50,275 nucleotides of DNA from JBILCM01 sp044353165 (GCA_044353165.1 JBILCM010000010.1:1-50275); one strand, 5' to 3'. Positions 33,145 through 42,504 are shown, counted from the stretch's first letter. Made by a program: numbers and translations. The notes: generated by a model from the sequence alone, not told the origin.

Positions 33145-33385
33145 ATCGGAAATTGGTTTTGAACAAGCAATGGAACAGCTAGAAGAGATTGTAACGAAGC
33201 TCGAGAAAGGAGACCTGCCACTTGAATATGCGATTGATTTATTCCAAGAAGGTATGCGTCTTTCGAGGTTGTGTAATCAAAAATTAGAGAGTGTTGAACG
33301 TAAAATTGATATTTTACTAGAGGAGGAAGGTGCTTGGGTCAAAAAACCATTCATCTCCCCAGAAGAGAAAGGTGAAAATACGTAA
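33137..33385 (+). CDS. xseB: Exodeoxyribonuclease VII small subunit
   Basis: 82 residues with the XseB pattern FEQAMEQLEEIVTKLEKGDLPLEYAIDLFQEGMRL. It forms the helical partner of XseA. The start overlaps xseA (ATGAGTGA) and the stop overlaps ispA (taATG). Confidence 0.96.
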   Translation: MSESEIGFEQAMEQLEEIVTKLEKGDLPLEYAIDLFQEGMRLSRLCNQKLESVERKIDILLEEEGAWVKKPFISPEEKGENT

Positions 33386-34293
33386 TGCAAGATCCGGAAT
33401 CGTTAAAACAATTCATTGCGGATGTGGGCCGTATGATGCATGAAGAACTCTCTCTTGTTCTTCCGTCGAATTGGGATGTTCCTGAGACGTTACGCGCATC
33501 GATGATGTACTCTCTTCTTGCGGGAGGGAAGCGATTAAGGCCGGTGTTTGTTTTGGCTGCTACCGAGGCAATAGGACACGACCACAAAGACGCGATTTCG
33601 ATTGCAAGTGCAATTGAACTCATTCATACATATTCTTTGATCCATGATGATCTTCCTGCCATGGACAACGATGATTTCCGTAGGGGTAAACCAACAAATC
33701 ATCGTATGTTTGGGGAAGCTATGGCCATTCTTGCTGGAGATGCCTTACTGACACATGCATTTTATCTTGTTTCAACAACACCTGATCGTTGTCCGAATGT
33801 ATCTCCTGCGACAGCATTGGCAATCACGAAAGAATTATCGATCTTTGCCGGGGCTATGGGAATGGTTGGAGGACAAGCGGCAGATATACTTAGCGTTCAG
33901 GGAGAGACAGATTTAGAACGGCTGGATTATATCCATACGCACAAGACAGCTGATTTAATTGTTTTTTCACTCCGCGCCGGCGGGTTGATCGGAGGTGCTC
34001 GACCACAACAATTACAAGCATTGGAAATTTTCGGACAATCCATTGGCTTGGCTTTTCAGATTCAAGACGATATTCTAGATATTATTGGCGATCAGCATAA
34101 ACTTGGAAAAAAAACAAAAAGTGATGAAACACAGAATAAAGTAACATATCCTTACTTAATGGGTCTTGATCAGAGTATTCAGAAGGTAGAACAATTGACA
34201 CGTTTAGGGAAGGAGGCTTTGCTTGATGGGGCAATTCCTCAACCGCAAAGGCTACTTTTGTTAGCTGAGTACTTAATGTCAAGGGATTTCTGA
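33385..34293 (+). CDS. ispA: Farnesyl diphosphate synthase (polyprenyl synthetase)
   Basis: 302 residues. First Asp-rich motif DDLPAMDNDDFRRGKPTNH and second QIQDDILDIIGD are intact, as are GGKRLRP and the chain-length region. It condenses IPP with DMAPP or GPP to farnesyl diphosphate for undecaprenol and quinones. It starts within the xseB stop. Confidence 0.95.
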   Translation: MQDPESLKQFIADVGRMMHEELSLVLPSNWDVPETLRASMMYSLLAGGKRLRPVFVLAATEAIGHDHKDAISIASAIELIHTYSLIHDDLPAMDNDDFRRGKPTNHRMFGEAMAILAGDALLTHAFYLVSTTPDRCPNVSPATALAITKELSIFAGAMGMVGGQAADILSVQGETDLERLDYIHTHKTADLIVFSLRAGGLIGGARPQQLQALEIFGQSIGLAFQIQDDILDIIGDQHKLGKKTKSDETQNKVTYPYLMGLDQSIQKVEQLTRLGKEALLDGAIPQPQRLLLLAEYLMSRDF

Positions 34294-34327
34294 GCGTTGC
34301 AGTAATTGAATTGAATACCTTCTTACA

Positions 34328-34357
34328 TTGAGACTCATTTTTGAACTGTGTTATAAT
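34328..34357 (+). promoter_or_regulatory. Sigma-A-type promoter for dxs
   Basis: TTGAGA (34328-34333), 18 nt, TATAAT (34352-34357), about 60 bp before the chosen dxs start. Confidence 0.65.
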
Positions 34358-34418
34358 GCCAGTAGGAATTATACGTATTCAGATTAGCACAGCTTCAACG
34401 GAAAGTGAGGGATGCAAC

Positions 34419-36320
34419 GTGTGGCTCGAAACGATAAACCAGCCCAAAGATATTAAACATCTTTCGATTGCGGAATTGGAACAATTAGCCTCTGAAATCC
34501 GGCAATTTTTGATTACTTCTCTATCCAATACGGGGGGGCATCTTGCTCCAAACCTTGGTGTTGTAGAATTAACAATCGTCATGCATTATTTATTCGACAG
34601 CCCGCGTGATAAATTTATTTTTGATGTTGGGCACCAAGCTTACGTACATAAGCTGTTAACAGGCAGGATGGACCGATTTCATACATTACGTAAATACAAA
34701 GGTTTGTGCGGTTTTGTAAAACGAAACGAATCTGAACATGATGTTTGGGAAGCAGGCCACAGTTCAACATCATTATCAGCAGCCATGGGTATGGCTATCG
34801 CACGTGACCTTCAAGGATTGCAATATAAGGTTATAGCTATGATTGGGGATGGCGCATTAACAGGCGGCATGGCATTCGAGGCACTGAATCACATCGGACA
34901 TGAGAAAAAGAATTTGATTGTCGTGTTGAATGACAACGAAATGTCGATTTCCCCGAATGTAGGTGCTTTACACCACTATTTAAGTAAGGTAAGGTCTGGA
35001 AAAACATATAAGAAAACGAAAGAAGAAATTGAACATTTGCTAAAGAAAGTACCTGCGATCGGAGGGAAATTGGCAAATTGGGCAGAAAAAGTAAAAGACA
35101 GCCTAAAATATCTCGTGGTATCTGGTGTTTTATTTGAAGAATTAGGCTACACATATATTGGTCCTGTCGATGGACATAATATTCCATTACTTTTAGAAAC
35201 ATTCCGCCAAGCTGAAAAAATGACGGGACCTGTTCTAGTTCATGTCGTGACAACCAAGGGTAAAGGATATGCTCCTGCAGAGGCGGATTCATATACATGG
35301 CACGGTTTGGGCGCATACAAGATCGAATCAGGACAAGTAGTAAAGTCCGCAGGTCCACCCATGTACACCGAAGTGTTTGGCAAAACCCTCATTGAATTGG
35401 CAGAGCAAGATCCACGTGTTATTGCTGTAACTCCGGCCATGCCTGGCGGCTCTGGGCTTTTGAAGTTTGCGGATCGATTTCCTGAACGCATGTATGACGT
35501 GGGTATTGCAGAACAACACGCAGCTACTCTTTGTGGAGCCATTGCGGCGGAAGGGTTGAAGCCCGTTTTTGCTGTTTATTCAACGTTCCTCCAACGTGCT
35601 TACGATCAAGTTGTCCACGACATTGCAAGGCAAAATTTAAACGTTATTTTTGCCATTGACCGTGCGGGGTTTGTAGGTGCAGATGGTGAGACGCATCAGG
35701 GAGTATATGATATCGCTTATTTGAGACATGTTCCCAATATGACCCTAATGATGCCCAAGGATGAGAATGAATTAAGGCATATGTTATTTACGTCACTGCA
35801 CTATAATCAAGGACCTATTGCTGTTCGTTATCCGCGCATTCAAGGGTTAGGTGTTACACTAGATCCTGTTTTACGAAAAATACCGATTGGTGAGTGGGAA
35901 ATAACCCGCGAAGGCAATGATGTAGCTGTACTTGCTGTAGGCACGATGGTTAGGATTGCAGAATTAACAGCTCATGAGTTGGAGAAAGAGGGCATCTCTG
36001 TACGCATCATTAATGCACGATTTATAAAGCCGCTTGATGAACAAATGCTCTTAACGATCGGTGCTGAGGATTTGCCAATCATTACAATAGAGGAAGGTGC
36101 GATTCAGGGCGGTTTTGGAAGTTCAGTCTTGGAGTGGTATGCACTTCATCAAAAATACAATATGAGAATTTTTCCTTTAGGTATTCCAGATATATTTGTG
36201 GAACACGGAAGTATTGATGAACAACGATTGGAAGTTGGACTTACGACAGAACATCTTGCTGAACGTGTGAGAAGCATACTAAATCAGAATATGCCTTCGT
36301 CCTCTCTAATCAATAAATAA
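34419..36320 (+). CDS. dxs: 1-deoxy-D-xylulose-5-phosphate synthase
   Basis: 633 residues from GTG 34419, the same length as B. subtilis Dxs. The earlier ATG at 34341 is in the promoter and unlikely. Thiamine diphosphate motif GDGALTGGMAFEALNHIG, AGHSSTSLSAA, the central HVVTTKGKGY and pyrimidine-domain FDRAGFVGADGETHQG-like region are present. It makes DXP, first step of the MEP isoprenoid pathway, feeding IspA next door. Confidence 0.96.
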   Translation: MWLETINQPKDIKHLSIAELEQLASEIRQFLITSLSNTGGHLAPNLGVVELTIVMHYLFDSPRDKFIFDVGHQAYVHKLLTGRMDRFHTLRKYKGLCGFVKRNESEHDVWEAGHSSTSLSAAMGMAIARDLQGLQYKVIAMIGDGALTGGMAFEALNHIGHEKKNLIVVLNDNEMSISPNVGALHHYLSKVRSGKTYKKTKEEIEHLLKKVPAIGGKLANWAEKVKDSLKYLVVSGVLFEELGYTYIGPVDGHNIPLLLETFRQAEKMTGPVLVHVVTTKGKGYAPAEADSYTWHGLGAYKIESGQVVKSAGPPMYTEVFGKTLIELAEQDPRVIAVTPAMPGGSGLLKFADRFPERMYDVGIAEQHAATLCGAIAAEGLKPVFAVYSTFLQRAYDQVVHDIARQNLNVIFAIDRAGFVGADGETHQGVYDIAYLRHVPNMTLMMPKDENELRHMLFTSLHYNQGPIAVRYPRIQGLGVTLDPVLRKIPIGEWEITREGNDVAVLAVGTMVRIAELTAHELEKEGISVRIINARFIKPLDEQMLLTIGAEDLPIITIEEGAIQGGFGSSVLEWYALHQKYNMRIFPLGIPDIFVEHGSIDEQRLEVGLTTEHLAERVRSILNQNMPSSSLINK

Positions 36321-36335
36321 AATGGAGTGTAAGGT

Positions 36336-37172
36336 ATGCCTGAAAGTAAAGAGAGAATCGATCTATTACTTGTAGAACAAGGTTTTTATGACAGCAGGGA
36401 AAAAGCGAAGGCCGCCGTTATGGCTGGCCTTGTATTTTTAAATGGGAATCGTTTGGAGAAAGCAGGTATGAAAGTCCCTAAGTCGAGCGCTTTTTCTATT
36501 AAAGGTCAGATCCATCCTTATGTAAGCAGAGGAGGATTAAAACTTGAGAGAGCGATTCATCATTTTCACTTGCAGCTTGAAGGAATCGTTATGATTGACA
36601 TAGGTTCTTCAACTGGCGGATTTACGGATTGTGCACTTCAACACGGTGCATCGTACATATATGCAATTGACGTAGGAACGAATCAACTCGATTGGCGGCT
36701 TCGTACACATCCACACGTCTGTGTGATGGAAAAATTCAATTTCAGATACGTGAAACCAACGGATCTCAAAGGACCTAAACCCAATTTCGCAGCTACTGAT
36801 GTTTCATTCATTTCATTAAAACTAATTTTTCCACCACTTCTAACTTTATTAATGCCTGGGGATCAGTTTGTTGCACTTATTAAACCTCAATTCGAAGCAG
36901 GGAGAGATGCGGTTGGTAAATCTGGCGTTGTCAAAGACGATAAGTTACATCGCGAAATCCTCTTAAATCTGATAAAATTTGCAGAATCGATAGGAATTGT
37001 GCTTGAGGGTTTGACGTACTCCCCAATTACAGGAAGTGAAGGGAATATTGAATTTTTATCTCTTTGGTCCTTGGGGGCTGGGCCAATGTTAAATGATTGT
37101 GATCCAAACTCTAGACATTATGAACTCGTTGCTAAAACCGTAGATGAGGCACACAAAGTTTTATATTCATAG
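36336..37172 (+). CDS. tlyA: TlyA family rRNA methyltransferase (S4 + FtsJ domains)
   Basis: 278 residues. An S4 RNA-binding domain (IDLLLVEQGFYDSREKAKAAVMAGLV) precedes an FtsJ-type SAM domain: MIDIGSSTGGFTDCALQHGA and AATDVSFISLKLI with the PQFEAGRDAVGKSGVVKD end motif. TlyA homologues 2'-O-methylate rRNA. Gene order dxs-tlyA-argR-recN is conserved in Bacilli. Confidence 0.94.
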   Translation: MPESKERIDLLLVEQGFYDSREKAKAAVMAGLVFLNGNRLEKAGMKVPKSSAFSIKGQIHPYVSRGGLKLERAIHHFHLQLEGIVMIDIGSSTGGFTDCALQHGASYIYAIDVGTNQLDWRLRTHPHVCVMEKFNFRYVKPTDLKGPKPNFAATDVSFISLKLIFPPLLTLLMPGDQFVALIKPQFEAGRDAVGKSGVVKDDKLHREILLNLIKFAESIGIVLEGLTYSPITGSEGNIEFLSLWSLGAGPMLNDCDPNSRHYELVAKTVDEAHKVLYS

Positions 37173-37205
37173 AAGGTTAAACCGTATCCTCGGGGGTGAA
37201 TAGGC

Positions 37206-37655
37206 ATAAATAGTGACATTATTGTGCTGTTTCTTGTATTAGCGGTACTCTTGCTCTGGTTAACCGTTGCGTTTCGCCGTTGGTTGTTTGTAAACCCTCA
37301 CATTCACGTACTCGAATCGACGATTTCTCCTGCGATGAACGATAAAATTGTTGAATTATTGATCGAGCAAGGTTATAAGGCAATCCATGGTAAGAAGAAA
37401 ATTAACATCCGGATTCATCTTGATAATCAACAGCTTGGGAGCCATGTTTTTGTTGATTTTTTTGCTCGTAAAGCAAATGAGGTATATCTTGTTAAGGTAG
37501 CAAAACCACGAAAACAACTGAATATCAACGCGGGTAGCGCAATCCGGGAAGCTTTATTACCATACGCTCTCATTTACAAGGAAATTGCGGGTGTGCTATA
37601 CGTAGATCCATTGTTGCGAAAAGTATATAAAATACAATTTGAGTTGGAGTTGTGA
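37206..37655 (+). CDS. Single-pass membrane protein of unknown function, probable AUA start
   Basis: About 149 residues. GTG 37224 would start inside the membrane segment and is 24 nt from the only ribosome site (GGGGGTGA, 37192-37199); ATA 37206 is 6 nt from it and adds MNSDII in front of VLFLVLAVLLLWLTVAF. The rest is a cytoplasmic-looking domain: a helix (IVELLIEQGYKAIHGKK), then HVFVDFFARKANEVYLVKVAK and a helical C-terminus. The strand-turn-strand spacing recalls a PD-(D/E)xK-like core with incomplete catalytic residues, but I cannot assign a family. It sits between tlyA and argR, so is likely cotranscribed. Confidence 0.7.
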   Translation: MNSDIIVLFLVLAVLLLWLTVAFRRWLFVNPHIHVLESTISPAMNDKIVELLIEQGYKAIHGKKKINIRIHLDNQQLGSHVFVDFFARKANEVYLVKVAKPRKQLNINAGSAIREALLPYALIYKEIAGVLYVDPLLRKVYKIQFELEL

Positions 37656-37659
37656 TGAT

Positions 37660-38109
37660 ATGAAAGGGCAACGTCAATTGAAAATCCGTGAACTCATTAC
37701 AACTCAAGACATTGATACGCAAGATGAATTGGTGGCCGCATTGAGAGACCATGGATTTCACGCGACACAAGCGACAGTGTCACGCGATATTAAAGAACTG
37801 CAGTTGGTGAAAGTTTCACGATTGGACGGGCGTTACAAATACTCTCTTCCTTCGGACCCCAGATATAACCCCCTGCTGAAGCTAAAACGAGCACTGCATG
37901 ACTACTTTAGTTCAGTGGATTATGCGAACAATTTGGTTGTTCTAAAAAGTTTGCCTGGTACAGCCAATACATTAGGTGAACTTATTGATAATTTGAATTG
38001 GCCGACTGTGATGGGAACCATATGTGGAGACAATACGGTTTTGATTATTTGTAAAAGTTCAGAGGCTAGCGCTCAGGTTATGGAAGATATTCTTGGGATG
38101 TTATCGTAA
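37660..38109 (+). CDS. argR: Arginine repressor
   Basis: 149 residues from ATG 37660, with GGAG 11 nt upstream. The N-terminal winged helix has DTQDELVAALRDHGFHATQATVSRDIKEL; the C-terminal oligomerisation domain contains LVVLKSLPGTANTLGELIDNLNWPTVMGTICGDNT, including the arginine-binding GDNT region. It senses arginine to repress biosynthesis and activate catabolism. It is 11 bp before recN, as in B. subtilis ahrC. Confidence 0.96.
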   Translation: MKGQRQLKIRELITTQDIDTQDELVAALRDHGFHATQATVSRDIKELQLVKVSRLDGRYKYSLPSDPRYNPLLKLKRALHDYFSSVDYANNLVVLKSLPGTANTLGELIDNLNWPTVMGTICGDNTVLIICKSSEASAQVMEDILGMLS

Positions 38110-38120
38110 GGAGGAAAAAT

Positions 38121-39827
38121 ATGCTCCTGGAGTTATCTGTTAAACATTTGGCAGTGATTGAAGAAGTACAACTCTCGTTCCGTCGAGGATTTCACGTCTT
38201 AACAGGGGAAACAGGAACAGGTAAATCTATCATCATCGATGCATTAAGCTTAATCATCGGCGGAAGAGCTTCTTCTGACCTTGTTCGCCATGGTTGTGAC
38301 AAGGCAGAAATTGAGGCTCTTTTTGATCTTCCTGTCCATCATCCTGTATTTACTTTTTTACAAACTCAAGGGATTGACACAACAGAGGAATCGACAGTGA
38401 TCATACGTCGAGAAATCACATCTAACGGCAAAAGTACCGCAAGAATCAATGGACAATTGGTCATGTTGGCTACTTTAAAAGCAGTTGGCGAAATGTTGGT
38501 TAACATCCATGGACAACATGAACACCAATCGTTGCTTCGCGTCGATCGACACTTGGAGTGGTTGGATGAATATGGCGGCGAAAAATTACTTCAGAAAAAA
38601 AAGACGTATCAGATGGTTTACCAAAAATTTAAAAAGATCTCCAATGAAATTGCAGTTCTACAAGACGAAGGCAAAACAATGATTCAATTTGCAGATTTAT
38701 ATCGTTACCAGTCCGATGAAATTCAGGCTGCCTCATTAAAAGTTAAAGAAGAGGAAATGTTAATTGAGGAAAAGCAAAAATTGGCCAATGCAGAACGATT
38801 GTATACTGCTGTGAACGAAAGTTATGAAGCATTATATGGAAATAAACAAGGGTTGGACTGGATAACAAAATCGAAACAGCGTATTTCAGATGTAACAAAA
38901 TTTGATCCTGTTGCACTAAATCCATTGTTGGATCAATTGCAGTCTGCTTATTTTCAATTGGAAGATGCTGCTTATCAGCTTCGGGATTATCGCGAAAAGA
39001 TTGAATTTAATCCAAATAAACTCGATCAATTGGAGCAACGGCTACAACTTATTCATTCGCTAAAGCGAAAATACGGTGAGACTGTTGAAAAAATTATTGA
39101 ATATGCTGCATCCATTCGTGTAAAAGTGGACAATCTAGAACAACAGGAAGAACGAATTGCTAGCCTTACCCATGAGAAAAATAAAATTGAACTAGAATTA
39201 AGGGAAGTTGCAAATGCATTAACTGCGATTCGTTTAGTAACTGCAAAGCAATTATCAACCTCATTAATGGAAAATTTAAAAGATTTACATATGGACAAAA
39301 CTATTTTTACCGTTGAACATGTTTTAACGTCAGGCCAATGGCCATCAGAAGGGGTAGATCGCATGGAATTTATGATTGCCCCTAACCCAGGCGAACCACT
39401 GAAATCGATTGCGAGGATTGCTTCAGGTGGTGAGTTATCGAGAATTATGCTTGCGTTGAAATCATTATTTGTCGCTGTTGATCATGTGCCAGTGTTAATT
39501 TTTGACGAAGTAGATACGGGTGTGAGTGGACGAGCTGCACAAGCGATTGCTGAGAAAATGGCCGCATTAGCAAAACATGCCCAAGTATTCTCTGTTACAC
39601 ATCTACCACAAGTTGCATGTATGGCTGACCATCATTATGCAATTGAAAAAAGGGTGCATGTAGATAGAACATACACGCTTGTTACGCCATTAGAACAGCC
39701 AGACCGAATAAATGAATTAGCACGTATGCTCGGAGGTGTAGAAATAACTGAATCTGCAATTCAACATGCTCAAGAAATGCTGAACTTGGCAACTGTTCAT
39801 AAAGCGAATTGGAATGAAGGTAGGTAA
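38121..39827 (+). CDS. recN: DNA repair ATPase RecN
   Basis: 568 residues, SMC-like. Walker A GETGTGKSIIIDAL near residue 29, coiled coil about 150-370, signature ASGGELSRIMLALK and Walker B VLIFDEVDTGVSG are intact. It acts early in double-strand-break repair. AAGGAGG precedes the ATG. A GGCGAT-CACA-ATCGCC hairpin lies downstream at 39882-39897 but has no T tract. Confidence 0.97.
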   Translation: MLLELSVKHLAVIEEVQLSFRRGFHVLTGETGTGKSIIIDALSLIIGGRASSDLVRHGCDKAEIEALFDLPVHHPVFTFLQTQGIDTTEESTVIIRREITSNGKSTARINGQLVMLATLKAVGEMLVNIHGQHEHQSLLRVDRHLEWLDEYGGEKLLQKKKTYQMVYQKFKKISNEIAVLQDEGKTMIQFADLYRYQSDEIQAASLKVKEEEMLIEEKQKLANAERLYTAVNESYEALYGNKQGLDWITKSKQRISDVTKFDPVALNPLLDQLQSAYFQLEDAAYQLRDYREKIEFNPNKLDQLEQRLQLIHSLKRKYGETVEKIIEYAASIRVKVDNLEQQEERIASLTHEKNKIELELREVANALTAIRLVTAKQLSTSLMENLKDLHMDKTIFTVEHVLTSGQWPSEGVDRMEFMIAPNPGEPLKSIARIASGGELSRIMLALKSLFVAVDHVPVLIFDEVDTGVSGRAAQAIAEKMAALAKHAQVFSVTHLPQVACMADHHYAIEKRVHVDRTYTLVTPLEQPDRINELARMLGGVEITESAIQHAQEMLNLATVHKANWNEGR

Positions 39828-39931
39828 AGTTTTTCGAGTTTAAAATTGAAGGGGTGGGGATACCTTAATGATACGTTGTTAGGCGATCACAATCGCCCAA
39901 TGCGTGAGGAACGTAAAGGAGCGTGGTTTTC

Positions 39932-41257
39932 TTGATTTACAGGAAAGCTCGGAAAATAATTGGACTGATGCTCGTCTTTGTTGTTTGTCTCCTTGTTGCG
40001 TCCCCGCCTTTTCAATGTTATGCTTCATTCCCCGAAAAACTGCGGTTTTTCAATGGAGAAAAAACTGAACTAAGACTCAATATGCCAGTACATGCACAAG
40101 TGATTGTTCAAGACCCCAATATTATCCGAGTGAATGGGTCTTCTCAAGTTTCATCTGAACTTGATTTGCAGCAACCATTCTCGGTTCAATCACACACGGC
40201 AGGTCAAACTGTTATGAAAGTCAAATTATTTGGAAAAATTCCTTTAAAAACCGTGAATGTGAATGTTATTCCGGAGGTTTCAGTCATTCCTGGAGGTCAA
40301 ACCATTGGGGTAAAGATCAAGTCCAAAGGTATCCTTATTATCGGTCATCATTCGGTCCATATTGATCAGCAACATAAAAAATCTCCAGGGGAAGATGCTA
40401 AATTAATTGCCGGCGACTTAATTTTACAAATGAATGGTATTAGAATGAATGATGTAAGCCAAGTTTCTGACATTGTCCAAACTGCCGGGAAATTGCATCA
40501 AACCATCGATTTACTTGTATTGCGACAAGGAGAAACTTTCCAAACTCGAATTCAGCCGACCTATGATGTTTTAGATAAAGCCTACCGAATAGGTGTTTAT
40601 ATCCGAGATTCTGCAGCTGGTGTAGGAACGTTAACTTTCTATGCCCCAGAGCATAAAAAATATGGAGCGCTTGGTCACGTTATTACAGATATGGATACAC
40701 AAACTCCCATTATTGTTGGAGGCGGACAAATCGTTCATTCTAACGTTACTTCGATCGCCAAGAGTCAACACGGTGAACCAGGTGAGAAGCGTGCTGTTTT
40801 TATCGAAGAAAATAAAGTGTTAGGAAACATCCAAAAAAACACGGATTTCGGAATTTATGGAACCATAAATCAAACACAATATTTTGATAATTTACAAAAG
40901 CCGATTCCTGTTGCGTTCGCAGATGGAGTAACTGAGGGTCCGGCACATATATTAACAGTTGTAGAAGGACAGCGGGTAGAAAAATTCAATATTGAAATCG
41001 TACACGTTTCAAAACAAACTTTCCCAGCCACAAAAGGTATGATACTAAAAATTACAGATTCACGTTTGATCGAAAAAACAGGTGGAATTGTCCAAGGTAT
41101 GAGTGGTAGTCCCATCATTCAGAACGGGAAATTAGTTGGCGCTGTTACACACGTATTTGTGAATGACCCTACAAGTGGTTACGGTTGTTTTATTGAGTGG
41201 ATGCTTCGCGATGCAGGTGTATTGACAGAATCGCAAACACAACCTAAGGCGAGTTAA
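39932..41257 (+). CDS. spoIVB: SpoIVB serine peptidase (S55), forespore-to-mother-cell signal
   Basis: About 441 residues. AAAGGAG fits TTG 39932 at 10 nt; GTG 39923 is only 1 nt from it. One N-terminal membrane segment, a PDZ domain (GDLILQMNGIRMND), then the peptidase: ALGHVITDMD (catalytic His and Asp) and GMSGSPI (Ser). It is secreted into the intermembrane space where it cleaves SpoIVFA and triggers pro-sigma-K processing. A terminator overlaps its stop and separates it from spo0A. Confidence 0.96.
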   Translation: MIYRKARKIIGLMLVFVVCLLVASPPFQCYASFPEKLRFFNGEKTELRLNMPVHAQVIVQDPNIIRVNGSSQVSSELDLQQPFSVQSHTAGQTVMKVKLFGKIPLKTVNVNVIPEVSVIPGGQTIGVKIKSKGILIIGHHSVHIDQQHKKSPGEDAKLIAGDLILQMNGIRMNDVSQVSDIVQTAGKLHQTIDLLVLRQGETFQTRIQPTYDVLDKAYRIGVYIRDSAAGVGTLTFYAPEHKKYGALGHVITDMDTQTPIIVGGGQIVHSNVTSIAKSQHGEPGEKRAVFIEENKVLGNIQKNTDFGIYGTINQTQYFDNLQKPIPVAFADGVTEGPAHILTVVEGQRVEKFNIEIVHVSKQTFPATKGMILKITDSRLIEKTGGIVQGMSGSPIIQNGKLVGAVTHVFVNDPTSGYGCFIEWMLRDAGVLTESQTQPKAS

Positions 41258-41272
41258 TTGCCTTGGGTTTTT
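41241..41272 (+). terminator. Terminator after spoIVB
   Basis: A 10-bp stem AACCTAAGGC/GCCTTGGGTT (one T-G) with a 9-nt loop that contains the spoIVB stop, followed by TTTG. Confidence 0.75.
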
Positions 41273-41273
41273 G

Positions 41274-41328
41274 TGTCGAAAGAAAAAACATTTTCGACAA
41301 AGGATTTTTTGTTTGCACTGTCGAATCC
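41274..41328 (+). promoter_or_regulatory. spo0A promoter: sigma-H site with three Spo0A boxes
   Basis: TGTCGAA at 41274-41280, TTCGACAA (reverse of TTGTCGAA) at 41293-41300 and TGTCGAA at 41319-41325 are three 0A boxes within 52 bp. A sigma-H promoter fits: AAAGGATTT (41299-41307), 12 nt, GTCGAAT (41320-41326). The third box overlaps its -10. This mirrors the B. subtilis Ps promoter, where Spo0A~P and sigma-H drive spo0A. Confidence 0.85.
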
Positions 41329-41381
41329 ATTATTAACCAAATCAATAGATTGTTCCCAAGACAGTCAAGGAGGATATTTTT

Positions 41382-42212
41382 TTGCAAACAATTAAGGTTT
41401 TACTAGCAGATGACAATCATGAATTTACAAGTTTATTGTCTGAATATTTAAATGATCAAGAAGATTTTTCAGTTGTTGGCGTTGCTCATAACGGGGAAGA
41501 AGTACTCGATCTTATTATAAATCAAGGAATTACTCCTGACGTTCTTATATTGGATATTATAATGCCGCACTTGGACGGTTTGGGTGTGCTCGAAAGACTG
41601 AAGTTGTTGCAATTGCACGTAAGTCCAAAAATCATTATGCTTTCTGCTTTTGGTCAAGAAAACATTACGCAGAAGGCTGTACAACTTGGTGCAGCATATT
41701 ATGTTCTTAAGCCATTCGATTTGGATTTACTGGCAAACCGGGTACGTCAACTGGTATCGTCCTCAGTCGCTGTTCATGCTGCGAATGTTGTCGGTTCAAC
41801 TCTTCATTCACAACAGAGTAAGCGTCCTCCGAGCCTTGCACAAAAAAACCATACAAAACCGAATTTAGATGCCAGCATCACCAATATTATTCATGAAGTA
41901 GGGGTTCCGGCGCACATTAAAGGGTATCATTATTTACGGGATGCCATTGTTATGGTCTATAACAATATTGAAATGTTAAGTGCTGTAACGAAGTCTTTGT
42001 ATCCAGCAATTGCGGATAAATATCGCACCACTCCTTCACGGGTTGAGCGTGCCATACGTCATGCCATTGAAGTCGCTTGGACTCGTGGTAATATCGATTC
42101 GATCTCACATTTGTTCGGATACACAATCAACATATCTAAAGCCAAGCCAACTAACAGTGAATTTATTGCAATGGTTGCTGACAAACTTCGAATCGAGCAT
42201 AAAGTAGGATAA
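41382..42212 (+). CDS. spo0A: Sporulation master regulator Spo0A
   Basis: 276 residues. Receiver domain: acidic pair ADDNHEF (10-11), phosphoacceptor Asp58 in LILDIIMPHLDG, and LKPFD. C-terminal effector domain includes GVPAHIKGYHYLRDAI, TKSLYPAIADKY and recognition helix TPSRVERAIRHAIEVAW. It is phosphorylated through the phosphorelay and controls entry to sporulation. TTG 41382 is 8 nt after AAGGAGG. Confidence 0.98.
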   Translation: MQTIKVLLADDNHEFTSLLSEYLNDQEDFSVVGVAHNGEEVLDLIINQGITPDVLILDIIMPHLDGLGVLERLKLLQLHVSPKIIMLSAFGQENITQKAVQLGAAYYVLKPFDLDLLANRVRQLVSSSVAVHAANVVGSTLHSQQSKRPPSLAQKNHTKPNLDASITNIIHEVGVPAHIKGYHYLRDAIVMVYNNIEMLSAVTKSLYPAIADKYRTTPSRVERAIRHAIEVAWTRGNIDSISHLFGYTINISKAKPTNSEFIAMVADKLRIEHKVG

Positions 42213-42303
42213 TGACATTCTCTATGCAACGTATGCGCAACTCCGGCTGAGGACAAACTATAATTTATACTTTATATCCTATAACTTGGGGGTCTATTCG
42301 GAT

Positions 42304-42501
42304 ATGAACGCAATGTTGCAGTGGATTATTCGTCTAAATTTGTTTCTCGCTTTCCTCATTTTACTTGGTGCTCATGGACTGTTGTATTTCAGCTTAAAGA
42401 ATGGCGATTGGTTTTTTCTTGCTTTGTCAGCTTCGCTTGTATGGACGGGCGTGCTTGCATTTGTTCAACTCATGGTCCGTGCTCGACTTCGGTCAAAGTA
42501 A
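42304..42501 (+). CDS. Small two-segment membrane protein downstream of spo0A
   Basis: 65 residues from ATG 42304, with TTGGGGGTC upstream. Two hydrophobic segments (IIRLNLFLAFLILLGAHGLLYF and WFFLALSASLVWTGVLAFVQL) and a basic tail (RARLRSK). A TATAAT lies at 42260, so it may have its own promoter. I do not recognise a family. It ends 3 bp before a convergent gene. Confidence 0.6.
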   Translation: MNAMLQWIIRLNLFLAFLILLGAHGLLYFSLKNGDWFFLALSASLVWTGVLAFVQLMVRARLRSK

Positions 42502-42504
42502 TAG

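Noticed and set aside
39882..39897. GGCGAT-CACA-ATCGCC hairpin after recN as a terminator
   Set aside because: Perfect stem but no T run; left uncalled.
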